A DNA stretch of 64,000 nucleotides from Psychrobacter namhaensis (GCF_016107545.1 NZ_JABASS010000014.1:1-64000); one strand, 5' to 3'; shown: positions 1 to 8,425, numbered from the stretch's first letter. Translations and numbers: made by a program. The notes: generated by a model from the letters alone, not told the origin.

Positions 1-53
1 TAAGTGTCTATGCGCTGCTTGATGGCAGACTGCAATGCTTCCATGGTAATCAT
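1..53 (-). CDS. 5' end of an unidentified gene, cut by the window edge
   Basis: An ATG at 53 on the minus strand opens a frame that stays open to the window edge, beginning MITMEALQSAIKQRIDT. An AGGGTGA ribosome-binding-like sequence lies just upstream of the ATG. A second Met at codon 4 could be the true start. Seventeen residues are too few for identification; the amphipathic start would fit a small BolA-like protein among others, but that is a guess. The next gene on this strand (mltB-like) is separated from it by nearly 400 bases and a terminator, so it probably has its own promoter in 54-300. Confidence 0.45.
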   Translation of the reverse strand, partial: MITMEALQSAIKQRIDT

Positions 54-301
54 AAAGGGTCACCCTGTTAGTCGTTCTTATTATTCATATGTTAAAAACA
101 CGTTATCAAGAGTTTATCATTCACCGTAACACTTTTCTTGTCCCAATATCAGTTTTTGCAGGTTTGACACAGCCAAGCGTGTTGCTAAGACTGGTATGTC
201 TTAACAATTGTTGTAGCAACCATAACCAGTCTAGGTCATATCAATACCGGCGTTTATGCGCAAACGGTAGGCTTTATAAGAAATCTGTCCTAGAGTAAAG
301 C

Positions 302-330
302 AAAAAAGCACCCGAATAAGGTGCTTTTTT
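302..330. terminator. Bidirectional rho-independent terminator
   Basis: An 11-bp stem, AAAAAAGCACC at 302-312 and GGTGCTTTTTT at 320-330, surrounds a 7-base loop. Both strands end in a T run, so it can serve the mltB-like gene that ends at 436 on the minus strand and any plus-strand transcript from 54-300. Confidence 0.8.
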
Positions 331-357
331 GTTGTACTTATAAGGTCATAGTTTTAA

Positions 358-428
358 TGCTAGCGCTTTAAAAACTCGCTGAAAAAAGCCGTTTTTAAAA
401 CTGTTATTACTAAAAAGTAGCGCTAGCA
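358..428. repeat. Inverted repeat TGCTAGCGCT / AGCGCTAGCA
   Basis: Two perfect 10-bp arms (358-367 and 419-428) are separated by 51 bases containing several A and T runs. It lies immediately downstream of the mltB-like gene. It is not a classical terminator because no T run follows the arms. It could be a protein-binding site or the ends of a small interspersed repeat. Confidence 0.4.
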
Positions 429-435
429 ATTCACT

Positions 436-1740
436 TTACCATGATGCTAAAGAGGCGGCGCTACGCTGCGTAATAAAGCCATCTGGCGTCTGTCCGTTAT
501 CTGCTTGCCAGCGCTGGAACGCCTTGCGAGTGTTAGTGCCAACAATACCATCAGCCCCTTTCGTGTCGTAACCCATACCCGTCAAACGCTGCTGCAAATT
601 GCGTACTTGCGTCGTTGATAACGGACGCTCATAGCGCGGCCACGATTTTTGCAAGCCACCTTGTCCAGCAAGGGCCTTGCCCAGTAAGCTCACCCCTAGC
701 GCATAACTTGAAGAGTTGTTATAAACCTTGATGACATCAAAATTTGGACTCAATAGGAGTAATGGACCATCTTTACCAGCTGGCAGCCATAGCTCCATCT
801 CTGTGTTAGCATCCAAGTAGACATCGGCTATCGTATCCACACCCATCGCCGCCCATCTAGCTGCAGGTTGCTTACTGCCCACCACCGAATAATCGAACGA
901 GGTAGGCACCGTCACCTCATAAAACGGTGCTAGACCACGAACCCAACCTGAGTTACTCAGATAATTGGCAGTAGAAGCCAAAGCATCAGCCGTTGCCCAC
1001 GGATTGCGATGACCATTGCCATCGCCATCCACGCCTTGCTTGAGCCAAGTGTCAGGGATAAACTGCGTCTGCCCCATTCCACCTGCCCAAGAGCCGTCAA
1101 GCTGTGACCAAGATACATCGCCACGTTGCAATAACGTCGCTAATGATAATAACTGAGTTTCAGCAAACTCTTGACGACGACCGTCATAAGCAAGGCTCGC
1201 AAGTGAGCTTGGTATACTACTGTTGCCAGTCACCGCCCCGTATGAAGACTCCATGCCCCATATCGCAGCGATAATTTCTGCATTGACACCATACTGTGAT
1301 TCTAACTGCGATAAAAACGCTCGTTGCTCGGCAAACTTACGCTTACCCGTGCTGACTCGACCGTCTGATACGGCAGAGTCGACATACTCCCACGGCATTT
1401 TAGAAAACTCTGGCTGTCCTGAGTCAAGTGAGATGACCTGTTGATTCAAGTAAGCCAAATCAAGCAAACGCCGAACCGTCGCCGCATCATGACCTGAAGA
1501 CATGGCTCGCATAGAAAAGTCTGACTTCCAATCAGAGAAACTGCTGTAGCTTGGCTTTGCAACAGGCTGCGGCTTGATGACTGGCTGCGGGGTTGGCTTC
1601 ACTTGAATGGTTTGAGTCTGGGTGATCTGAACGTTGCCTTGACGCACAGGCTTGCTCGTTTTTTGCATTGCCTGTTGGCTCGTACACCCAACCATCACTA
1701 AGGCTGGGAAAAGGGCAATGTATTGTTTTTTTAACATCAT
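436..1740 (-). CDS. Lytic murein transglycosylase, MltB family, lipoprotein with C-terminal peptidoglycan-binding domain
   Basis: Predicted outer-membrane lipoprotein that cleaves the glycan strands of peptidoglycan to 1,6-anhydro products. The N-terminus has a short signal sequence ending in the lipobox VMVGC with Cys19. A Pro/Gln/Lys-rich linker spans about 25-65. The SLT_2/MltB catalytic domain spans about 66-360, with the catalytic Glu in WGMESSYG (Glu164) and the GGMGQTQFIP motif near 220. A PG_binding_1 domain follows at about 373-432. Length and layout match MltB-type proteins that carry the extra binding domain. Tandem ATGs open the frame; either could be used. It lies downstream of the NlpD-like gene on the same strand, so both may belong to one cell-wall remodelling transcript. 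Confidence 0.92.
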   Translation of the reverse strand: MMLKKQYIALFPALVMVGCTSQQAMQKTSKPVRQGNVQITQTQTIQVKPTPQPVIKPQPVAKPSYSSFSDWKSDFSMRAMSSGHDAATVRRLLDLAYLNQQVISLDSGQPEFSKMPWEYVDSAVSDGRVSTGKRKFAEQRAFLSQLESQYGVNAEIIAAIWGMESSYGAVTGNSSIPSSLASLAYDGRRQEFAETQLLSLATLLQRGDVSWSQLDGSWAGGMGQTQFIPDTWLKQGVDGDGNGHRNPWATADALASTANYLSNSGWVRGLAPFYEVTVPTSFDYSVVGSKQPAARWAAMGVDTIADVYLDANTEMELWLPAGKDGPLLLLSPNFDVIKVYNNSSSYALGVSLLGKALAGQGGLQKSWPRYERPLSTTQVRNLQQRLTGMGYDTKGADGIVGTNTRKAFQRWQADNGQTPDGFITQRSAASLASW

Positions 1741-1790
1741 AAGAAGTCTCAGGTATGAATAAGTAACGTGGCTTAGATATTACAGCAAAC

Positions 1791-2597
1791 TTAACGTCCC
1801 AGTACCGCACGTGGGTCAATAGGATTACCATTTAAGCGCACTTGAAATTCCAAACCTACTTGATTGGTTTGACCACTGCTACCCATATTGGCAATACGCT
1901 GACCTCGTTGTACGGCATCCCCTTCTTTGACGAGGAGCTGACTGTTATGTGCATAGGCTGTGATATAGTTATCACTATGGCGAATCATAATGAGATTGCC
2001 GTACTCTGGCAGGCCATTACCCGAGTAAAGCACTGTTCCAGATTGGCTGGCAACCACTGGATCGCCAACATTACCAGCAAACCACATGCCCATGGTGCCA
2101 GCGGCGGCATCAAAATTGCGGGTTACTTGATTGCGACTTGGATAGTCATAACCTGAGGTTGCGTTGGCTGTGACTTCATACACGGGACTTGGTGAGCTAT
2201 TATTGGTTGTGTTCGTCACAGGGGGTGTGTAAGTCGGCTGTGAGACAGTCGGTGTAGAGGTACTATAGCGATTATTATTGGCTGGCGCGGCTTGTCCTTG
2301 CCACAGCTTAAGCCATTGACCACTATAAATCGTATACTTACTGTCTAAACGATTGAGTGCCCCAATTTGACGATAATTGAGACGATAACGCTCAGCAATT
2401 TGACTGACCGTATCACCGCGCTGTACACGATGATAGTTAGGAACCCCTTGAGCATTGGTGATAATTTTTGGACCAGCTTGGTTGGTTGATTGATAAGTCG
2501 GCTTCGTTGCACAGCCTACCATCGTTAACGTTGCTGCTGTCATGGTGCCAATCAATGCCACTGTTGCAAAGCGCGATCCAGCAATAAGCTTCTTCAT
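1791..2597 (-). CDS. nlpD: NlpD-like LysM/LytM-domain lipoprotein, probable amidase activator
   Basis: Probable outer-membrane lipoprotein that activates periplasmic amidases at division, as NlpD does. Numbered from the chosen ATG (269 residues), the lipobox Cys is residue 29, a LysM domain (YHRVQRGDTVSQIAERY) spans about 54-98 and an M23/LytM fold spans about 165-265. The metal-binding positions of active M23 peptidases look lost: the HxxxD segment reads GMWFAG and the usual HxH region reads LEFQVRLNG, although YAHN is kept. This is the degenerate pattern of NlpD and EnvC. A longer frame starts with GTG at 2627, but AGGAAA lies 8 bases before the ATG at 2597. The surE neighbour supports nlpD, since surE-nlpD linkage is common. 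Confidence 0.88.
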   Translation of the reverse strand: MKKLIAGSRFATVALIGTMTAATLTMVGCATKPTYQSTNQAGPKIITNAQGVPNYHRVQRGDTVSQIAERYRLNYRQIGALNRLDSKYTIYSGQWLKLWQGQAAPANNNRYSTSTPTVSQPTYTPPVTNTTNNSSPSPVYEVTANATSGYDYPSRNQVTRNFDAAAGTMGMWFAGNVGDPVVASQSGTVLYSGNGLPEYGNLIMIRHSDNYITAYAHNSQLLVKEGDAVQRGQRIANMGSSGQTNQVGLEFQVRLNGNPIDPRAVLGR

Positions 2598-2769
2598 ACA
2601 AGATTTCCTATTCTTTATGTTACTCACAAACTCCTTGTGTTACTCACAAGCACTTTGCTAACTGTTATACCGTTTAGTATTGGATAAGTACCATCAAAAC
2701 ACCCTGATGGAAACGATTTTCTCTCATTTTTTGCTACCAATAATTCGCCTTACCTCCAACGTCGTTTCC

Positions 2770-3648
2770 TTACAAAGCTAACTTGGAGAGCTTCTCCAGC
2801 GTGGCTGCTGGCGTATGATGCAATCTTACTGGCGACAGACTAATATAACCTGCTGCTACTGCTTGGTTATCCGTCATGTCCATGGTTAATGAGCGAGCTT
2901 CTTTTGAGGCTGTTTGTTGAGACAACACTGTTTGAGAAACCACGCTTTGTCCTAATGATGACTCATTATCACCAATTTCAGATAACTCATATTGACGCTT
3001 GCGCAAAGACAACCAATACGCATCGCGCCCGCGTGGGTCGACCACATGGTGTACAGGACGTGCAATCTGACTGTGCCCTAAAGCGGTTATCTTTCGACCT
3101 TTAATCTCACAGGCACTATCAACATCAGGAATATTAACGTTTAAAACGTGATAGGGCAAATTTTTACAGGTATCTAATATCGGTGTTTCGACCAATAATT
3201 TAACAATTTCATCGGCCGCTATTTTATAGTGACTGGCCTGCTCTTGCCCACAGCCTTTGGCTCCGCCGCCCACCAGTGAGGTTGCCATAGCCGGTATGCC
3301 AAAAAGTTGCGCTGTCAATGCTGCACCAAAAGTGCCAGAAAATAAAACGTCTTGCCCAAGATTGGCCCCTGAATTAATACCAGTAATCACACAATCAAAA
3401 CGGGTGTGACGATACAGCTCATGTAACGCTAAGTAAACACAGTCAGCAGGTGAGCCGTTCACTGCTACAAATCCCGAGGCCAGTTTGTGAGTGTATAGTG
3501 GCATTGAGATACTCAAAGCGCTGGCACAGCCACTCTGCTCATTAGTTGGCGCCACCACCGTCACCTCTCCAACAGTAGACAACGCCTGATACAGTGCCAA
3601 CAAACCTGGCGCATAGACCCCATCATCATTACTAATCAAAAATCTCAT
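2770..3648 (-). CDS. surE: 5'/3'-nucleotidase SurE
   Basis: Cytoplasmic metal-dependent nucleoside monophosphatase used in nucleotide salvage and survival. The four metal ligands of the family are at their usual positions: Asp8 and Asp9 in SNDDG, Ser39 in NEQSG, and Asn92 in GINSGANLG. At 292 residues it is longer than typical SurE proteins (about 250); the extra length sits in a Ser/Gln/Thr-rich stretch at about 215-265 near the C-terminus. It is followed on the same strand by the NlpD-like gene, with 172 bases between them. A candidate promoter for it is listed at 3699-3728. Confidence 0.95.
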   Translation of the reverse strand: MRFLISNDDGVYAPGLLALYQALSTVGEVTVVAPTNEQSGCASALSISMPLYTHKLASGFVAVNGSPADCVYLALHELYRHTRFDCVITGINSGANLGQDVLFSGTFGAALTAQLFGIPAMATSLVGGGAKGCGQEQASHYKIAADEIVKLLVETPILDTCKNLPYHVLNVNIPDVDSACEIKGRKITALGHSQIARPVHHVVDPRGRDAYWLSLRKRQYELSEIGDNESSLGQSVVSQTVLSQQTASKEARSLTMDMTDNQAVAAGYISLSPVRLHHTPAATLEKLSKLAL

Positions 3649-3698
3649 TTTTGCTCAATATCTCATCAATGACCGTCTGTCCACTTATGCACTTTATC

Positions 3699-3728
3699 AT
3701 TATAAAGTTGCTATAATCAGACCCGCAA
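3699..3728 (-). promoter_or_regulatory. Candidate sigma-70 promoter for surE
   Basis: On the minus strand TTGCGG (3723-3728) and a perfect TATAAT (3699-3704) are separated by 18 bases, placing a start site about 43 bases before the surE ATG. The -10 matches consensus and the -35 matches only its first half. A TATAAT also reads on the plus strand at 3712-3717, inside the spacer, without a good -35. Confidence 0.4.
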
Positions 3729-3729
3729 A

Positions 3730-3806
3730 TGGTGGCTACCCTGGTGAATGTTACCTTGATTGGTATAGCAAGGTTATAAAACCTTAGGGGACCACCACAA
3801 TGGTGG
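3730..3806. other. Mutually exclusive hairpin segments TGGTGG / CCACCA / TGGTGG
   Basis: TGGTGG at 3730-3735 can pair with CCACCA at 3792-3797, and that same CCACCA can instead pair with TGGTGG at 3801-3806 across a 3-base loop. Between them ACCTTG and CAAGGT (about 3753-3773) can form an inner hairpin. This reads as either a structured RNA with two alternative folds or a protein-binding site. No T run follows the terminal hairpin. Confidence 0.25.
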
Positions 3807-4137
3807 ACAATTATAACCTAATCGTACGCTGACACGAAGCCAGACCGTTACTCAGACCTCGTTTCACCTTTTGTTATACTGCGCCCTTTGCCCGCATCAT
3901 TATTACCGCAGTAACGCAAAAAAGCGTGGCAACACGTTACAATAGGCAACAACCTACAACAATATAAACTTATATTTTTATGCTGTCGTAACTTATGAGT
4001 CTATGCTACTGATATGTTGCTAAAAAACGGCTTTGGCTCACAAGATATCTACACATAAATCAATATTTTATGTGACTTTTGTTTTCTGACCTATTAACAT
4101 ATCACCATTAAATAAAGATAAGCGAGTGTAATGCTGA

Positions 4138-4572
4138 ATGAAAAATCAATCGATATTATCTATAGCTTCTGTGATAGCAAAGACTGCATCAAAGGTGGGT
4201 GTTGCAGGATTGATAACATCTGTTGCCATGTTGTCTCAAGCATCCTTTGCAGCGAATAAGCCCGCGACCACCATTCCTCTAGACATGTCTGGTATCAATA
4301 TAACCAAGCATGAAATTGCAGTGATGCAGGTGCTGTCAGAAATATGTCCACCGATGCTGAATGGCAAACAAAAACAGCGCTTTTATAAGTCTTATACCGT
4401 GCAGCTTCATGAATTGATGCCGTCTTTAGAAGACCCAAAAGCGGCGATTCAATACCTATCAACCCAGCAAGATTATCGCCAAATATTACAAGGTATTCGT
4501 AGCTGGACGATGGGATTCTCAAAACAAGAGAACAAAGCGTTATGCGAAGATTTAGCAAATGCTGAGTACTAG
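4138..4572 (+). CDS. Small secreted protein, resembles the MCR_0457 family
   Basis: A 144-residue protein with a cleavable signal peptide (hydrophobic stretch about 20-33, likely cleavage after ASFA at residue 38). The mature part is about 106 residues and largely helical, with two cysteines (Cys70 in SEICPPM and Cys136 in ALCEDL) that could form a periplasmic disulfide. The pattern of an N-terminal ICP motif, a central MP.L.DP segment and a C-terminal LC.DL reminds me of the uncharacterised MCR_0457 family of Moraxellaceae; that match is from memory. Function is unknown. The ribosome-binding site is weak. It stands alone between surE (divergent) and dacC, and a terminator follows at 4726-4777. 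Confidence 0.75.
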   Translation: MKNQSILSIASVIAKTASKVGVAGLITSVAMLSQASFAANKPATTIPLDMSGINITKHEIAVMQVLSEICPPMLNGKQKQRFYKSYTVQLHELMPSLEDPKAAIQYLSTQQDYRQILQGIRSWTMGFSKQENKALCEDLANAEY

Positions 4573-5074
4573 TTAGTAAGGTTTTATGAAGATGTCTCAA
4601 AAATAAGACTTAAAACCACGACGCGATCTGTTCTGAAAAAATAAGCTGTTTTGGAAAAATAAGTTCTTTCTTTATAAGTTGTCTCTGTAGAAAATTTAAG
4701 CGCGCTTGTTAAATTTTTACCCTATAAAAGCTTGCTGTCAGCCTGTCCAAAAACAGATGAGGCAGCAAGCTTTTTTTATGGCATACAGATAGCTCAGTCG
4801 CAATAGTGGGCAAATCCTAATATAAGCAACCGTTTGCTCATCACGACTGTTTCTTTTTAATTCGGCCCTTTTTTTGCATTTATCGATTCCCCATCGGTTG
4901 GCATTTTGCTAAGATAAGGCGTTAATTTTATGTCTGTTGCTTCGTCCTCCCTACCCTCATTAGTGCGTTATTATTAAACCCGGTGTTTAAGACACTCTGT
5001 TTAAATGAGAACAAGGTGTAGTACTAGGCACAAGCGATAGATACATTTGGTTTCATGATGCGGTGTAACGATAT
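4573..5074. other. Intergenic region before dacC with one terminator
   Basis: These 502 bases hold a strong terminator (4726-4777) for the preceding gene. The remaining 300 bases before dacC have no open frame of note and must contain the dacC promoter, which I could not pin to clear -35/-10 boxes. Confidence 0.5.
4726..4777 (+). terminator. Rho-independent terminator after the secreted-protein gene
   Basis: AAAAGCTTGCTG at 4726-4737 pairs with CAGCAAGCTTTT at 4763-4774, and a seven-T run occupies 4771-4777. The 25-base loop is long and could form a small inner hairpin (CTGT/ACAG). Confidence 0.75.
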
Positions 5075-6241
5075 ATGACAGTAAAGCGTGTAAAAAACCA
5101 GCTGATGCAGCTGGTCGTTGGTGTGAGTATCTCAGTGAGCGCAGTGATGGCAAACGCAGCCATACAGCCGCCTGAAATGGACAATACCGCCTATGTATTG
5201 ATGGACTACAATACGGGTGAAATTTTGGCGCAAAAGAACGCCAATGAATCGCTACCGCCAGCGTCCCTAACGAAAATGATGACCAGTTACATCATTGAGC
5301 AGCGCTTAGCATCGGGTGACCTCAAAGAAGACGATCAAGTACTCATGAGTCCAAATGCTTGGTGCCGTGGCAGTAGCAGCCAATCTTGTATGTATGTTCC
5401 AGTGAATAAAACTGCCAGCGTCATCGATATGCTACGCGGTATCATCATTCAGTCTGGTAATGATGCTTCAAAAGCGATGGCTGAGCACATCGCTGGTAGC
5501 GAAGCGTCATTTGCCATATTGATGAATGAGCAAGCCGAAAAGCTGGGTATGGATAACACGCATTTTGTCAATTCTACCGGCATGCCTGATGAAGGACACG
5601 AAGCTTCCGCCTTAGATTTGGCGAAGCTTGCCCGCGCTATCATTAAAAACAGCGGTGACTACTATGGCATCTATGCAGAAAAAGAGTTTACTTATAACGG
5701 TATCACCCAAGGAAACCGTAACGCCCTACTCGCAACCGATCCTACCGTTGATGGTCTAAAAACAGGCCACACTGATGCGGCTGGCTATTGCTTGGTGGCA
5801 TCGAGTAATCGTGATGATATGCGCTTGATTTCTGTAATCATGGGAACAGAAAGCCAGCAAGCGCGTGCTGATCAATCACGTGAACTTCTCAACTGGGGCT
5901 TTGGTCATTTTACGACCGTGACCAAAGCACCTGCTGGACAATTTGTCAGTAAAATTCCAGTGTGGTTTGGGGAAGCCGATGAAGTAGAGCTAGTAACTGG
6001 TGATAATTTACAAATCCTGACCAGCAAGACGCAAAAAAACAAGATCACTACGGTAGTGGATATCCCTGAGAGCTTAGAAGCCCCCATCAAAAAAGGTCAA
6101 GAAGTTGGCAAAATGATGGCAGTTATTGACGGTAAAGCTGTTGCCTCTGTCCCTATTGTCGCGACTAGTGACATCGAGCAATCAGGCTTTATGAGCCGTA
6201 CATGGCAACGTATTGTACGCTGGGCACAAAACTTGTTTTAG
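5075..6241 (+). CDS. dacC: D-alanyl-D-alanine carboxypeptidase, PBP5/6 family (peptidase S11)
   Basis: Periplasmic low-molecular-mass penicillin-binding protein that trims the terminal D-Ala from peptidoglycan pentapeptides. The signal peptide ends at about residue 28 (VMANA). All three active-site motifs are present: SLTK (Ser64, Lys67), SGN (127-129) and KTG (229-231). The PBP5 C-terminal domain spans about 285-365, and the last 20 residues, rich in Trp, Arg and hydrophobics, form the amphipathic helix that anchors these enzymes to the inner membrane. Its 388 residues are normal for the family. I cannot separate dacA from dacC by sequence alone. It is monocistronic, with a terminator right after it. 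Confidence 0.93.
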   Translation: MTVKRVKNQLMQLVVGVSISVSAVMANAAIQPPEMDNTAYVLMDYNTGEILAQKNANESLPPASLTKMMTSYIIEQRLASGDLKEDDQVLMSPNAWCRGSSSQSCMYVPVNKTASVIDMLRGIIIQSGNDASKAMAEHIAGSEASFAILMNEQAEKLGMDNTHFVNSTGMPDEGHEASALDLAKLARAIIKNSGDYYGIYAEKEFTYNGITQGNRNALLATDPTVDGLKTGHTDAAGYCLVASSNRDDMRLISVIMGTESQQARADQSRELLNWGFGHFTTVTKAPAGQFVSKIPVWFGEADEVELVTGDNLQILTSKTQKNKITTVVDIPESLEAPIKKGQEVGKMMAVIDGKAVASVPIVATSDIEQSGFMSRTWQRIVRWAQNLF

Positions 6242-6270
6242 AAAAGTCCTTGTGACATAGTTTGTCTTGA

Positions 6271-6301
6271 AAAGACGCCTAATTTTTAGGCGTCTTTTTT
6301 T
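6271..6301 (+). terminator. Rho-independent terminator after dacC
   Basis: A perfect 12-bp stem, AAAGACGCCTAA (6271-6282) and TTAGGCGTCTTT (6286-6297), with a 3-base loop and a T run to 6301. The stem is also T-rich on the other strand. Confidence 0.88.
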
Positions 6302-6487
6302 GACTGGGTAACCCTCTCCTGATGTTTATTTGCTACTCGCTCCAGCCTGTTCACTAATAGGCTAAGTTAAGTAACAGTGCTAAAAATAATATTGGTAAAA
6401 GTAATATTCATAAAAGAAAGTAACAATAGCAAGTGGACCGTCTTTTTAGGAGTGATATTGTTAGGTACGACGTTTTTAGGAATGACG

Positions 6488-8425
6488 CTACGTCCATACC
6501 AACCAGCGTTTTAGCAAGTCGCTTAGCGCCTTATCCTTATAGGTAGCACTGTAACAGCAATCAATACCAGCTGCTTTTAAACCATGCTCAAAACTGTCTA
6601 CATATCGCGCTTGATGCGGTGGATACCAGTACACTAATAAAGCACGGCGCTCACTTTCAAAGTGGCGAATACGTCTGGCTAGGGACTCCGCTTTACTTGG
6701 AGACACGTCCTCAGCAAACATGACCATATCAATCTTTTCTAATCTTATATCATCGATAACCAGCTGCTCATGCTGCCGGTAGATAACAGTGGCCCCCAAC
6801 CGCTCTAGCTCTGTCGCCAAAACCCCCGTTTCTTGATAGTAATAATAAACAGTCGTCAGGCCGGCTAGTAGCGGCTGCTGCCGCGACTGATGTTGATTGG
6901 GCATTGCGATGGTCAGGATAAACTGGGTCCCCACGCCTGGCGCACTATCAACGTCTATCGTAGCCCCTATAAGCTGAGTCATTTGTTTGACTACAGGTAG
7001 GCCGACCCCGGACCCTTCATATTGACGAGTTTTTGATGAATCCACTTGAAAAAATGGATTAAAAATATCATCGATGTGATGACTGTCGATACCAATCCCT
7101 GTGTCCTCCACACTGATTTGCCAACGATTGCTTTTATCAAAATGCGTCAGTTGCGAGGTCACGGTCACCTGACCTGCTGAGGTAAATTTAATCGCGTTAC
7201 CAAGTAGGATCGATAGTATCTGGTGGATTTTTTCCGCATCACCTTCGAGGTTGTAGTCTATGTGATGGATGCGACTGATTAACGCCAGTCCTTTTTTCTG
7301 AGCAAGAGGCTCAAACTCTGTCAAAAGATCTGCGATCAATTGTAAGGGGTTAAATTCACTGACATTGATACTCATCTGACCTTTTTGTATTTGATTCAAC
7401 TGAATAATGTGGTCAAGCGATGACACCAACTTATCACTACCGTTACTGATGATTTGAACCGCGTCTCTTTGCTCCCTACTTAGGGTGTCATGATCTAGTA
7501 GCTGCAAACCGCCCACAATGGCATTTAGCGAGGTTTTCAGCTCGTGGGTTATCATACTTTGAAAATTGTGCAGCTGTACATCCAGCGCGATGTCTTTTTT
7601 GTGTAGCTCCTGCTCAAAAACCGCAAGCGCCGCATAGTCTTGTTTGGCTTTTTGTAAACGACTAAATAACGCAATAAAGGTCTGCTTAATCTGCATCAAC
7701 TCTTGAAAGCCGAATTGCTGCGGGATAACTGGCAATTGCTCAAGATCTGGGGTTTTGATGACCATGTCACACACATCAGTCAAAGCCTCTATGTCTCTTA
7801 CAGGCCAACTAAGTTTGCGCAAAATGTACAAACCCACAAGAATCGTTAGTATCGTCGCAATAAGCCACAATAACAGGTTGTTTCGGAGCCACTGTAAACG
7901 CAGTGTATTCACATCCAAAGTAATATTAATATAACCCACTAACGTGCTATTTTTAATTTTTCCAGCAGTATCTGCTGATCCTTGCATAGGGTTTGATAAA
8001 GGGATAGCGGACTGCTGGTTGGCGGTTAGTGTATTAAGGTCACGATCACCATCGATGTAATTGCTGATGACTGGATAGTTAAAACTGACTGTGTCCGTAA
8101 ACAAGGCATTCTTCCAATCAGCTCTTGTCTGATTCATGTCATCAATGGGCTGCGGGGTAGAATAAAATACAATGCTTTGAATACTGGGTTCGTTCTCTAA
8201 CAAGAAGGTCACTTGCTCAGCCACCAAATCCGCATCTTCTGCTGTCGATGCGCTGGCAGCCAACAATGCGGCTAGCTGTTGGACGTGGGTACGCTTCTCT
8301 TTATAGTGCTGTAATAAACCATAAATAAAAGACAATAAGAAACCTGCCAAGACAGCCAAGATGATGGCCTGCGCGACAGAGCGCCAGATAAGCATAGAGA
8401 TGGTTTTAGGCGAACGGTTGTTCAT
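6488..8425 (-). CDS. Sensor histidine kinase with degenerate receiver-like C-terminus
   Basis: Inner-membrane sensor kinase. Numbered from the ATG at 8425 (645 residues): first membrane segment about 12-37, periplasmic sensor about 40-180, second membrane segment about 182-203, HAMP-like linker and coiled coil about 205-285. The HisKA box has the phospho-accepting His294 in MITHELKTSLNAI. The HATPase domain has its N box (LLGNAIKFT, about 408-416), EDTGIGID and GSGVGLPVVKQ. The last ~125 residues have a receiver-like alternating pattern, but the acceptor region reads DMVMFAEDVSP, without the usual hydrophobic-Met-Asp arrangement. A TTG nine bases upstream also opens the frame; the ATG has the better GAGTG spacing. 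No response regulator gene is adjacent, so its partner is unknown. BarA-like kinases are the closest architecture I know. Confidence 0.85.
   Translation of the reverse strand: MNNRSPKTISMLIWRSVAQAIILAVLAGFLLSFIYGLLQHYKEKRTHVQQLAALLAASASTAEDADLVAEQVTFLLENEPSIQSIVFYSTPQPIDDMNQTRADWKNALFTDTVSFNYPVISNYIDGDRDLNTLTANQQSAIPLSNPMQGSADTAGKIKNSTLVGYINITLDVNTLRLQWLRNNLLLWLIATILTILVGLYILRKLSWPVRDIEALTDVCDMVIKTPDLEQLPVIPQQFGFQELMQIKQTFIALFSRLQKAKQDYAALAVFEQELHKKDIALDVQLHNFQSMITHELKTSLNAIVGGLQLLDHDTLSREQRDAVQIISNGSDKLVSSLDHIIQLNQIQKGQMSINVSEFNPLQLIADLLTEFEPLAQKKGLALISRIHHIDYNLEGDAEKIHQILSILLGNAIKFTSAGQVTVTSQLTHFDKSNRWQISVEDTGIGIDSHHIDDIFNPFFQVDSSKTRQYEGSGVGLPVVKQMTQLIGATIDVDSAPGVGTQFILTIAMPNQHQSRQQPLLAGLTTVYYYYQETGVLATELERLGATVIYRQHEQLVIDDIRLEKIDMVMFAEDVSPSKAESLARRIRHFESERRALLVYWYPPHQARYVDSFEHGLKAAGIDCCYSATYKDKALSDLLKRWLVWT

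Larger units (their letters stand above)
54..435. other. Intergenic region with a terminator and an inverted repeat
   Basis: This 382-base stretch has no convincing gene. A 69-codon frame at 89-298 on the plus strand has no ribosome-binding site and reads like random translation. The stretch must hold the promoter of the gene leaving at 53. It also holds a bidirectional hairpin (302-330) and a perfect 10-bp inverted repeat with a long spacer (358-428). Confidence 0.6.
3649..4137. other. Intergenic region between surE and a divergent secreted-protein gene
   Basis: This 489-base region separates divergent genes. It contains a candidate surE promoter (3699-3728) and a cluster of complementary GGTGG/CCACC segments (3730-3806). 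The part from about 3810 to 4137 has no open frame of note and presumably carries the promoter of the gene at 4138. No tRNA or known RNA family was recognised. Confidence 0.5.

Noticed and set aside
89-298. Plus-strand 69-codon frame ending next to a terminator
   Set aside because: Position before a hairpin is suggestive, but there is no ribosome-binding site and the protein is Arg/Cys/Asn-rich without pattern.
1532-1831. Minus-strand 99-codon frame bridging the mltB-like and nlpD-like genes
   Set aside because: Overlaps both genes in another frame and lacks any domain.
3712-3806. 6S, SRP or tRNA-like RNA at the GGTGG/CCACC element
   Set aside because: The SRP core loop and tRNA arms are absent, and the fold is too short for 6S RNA; kept only as an unassigned structured element.
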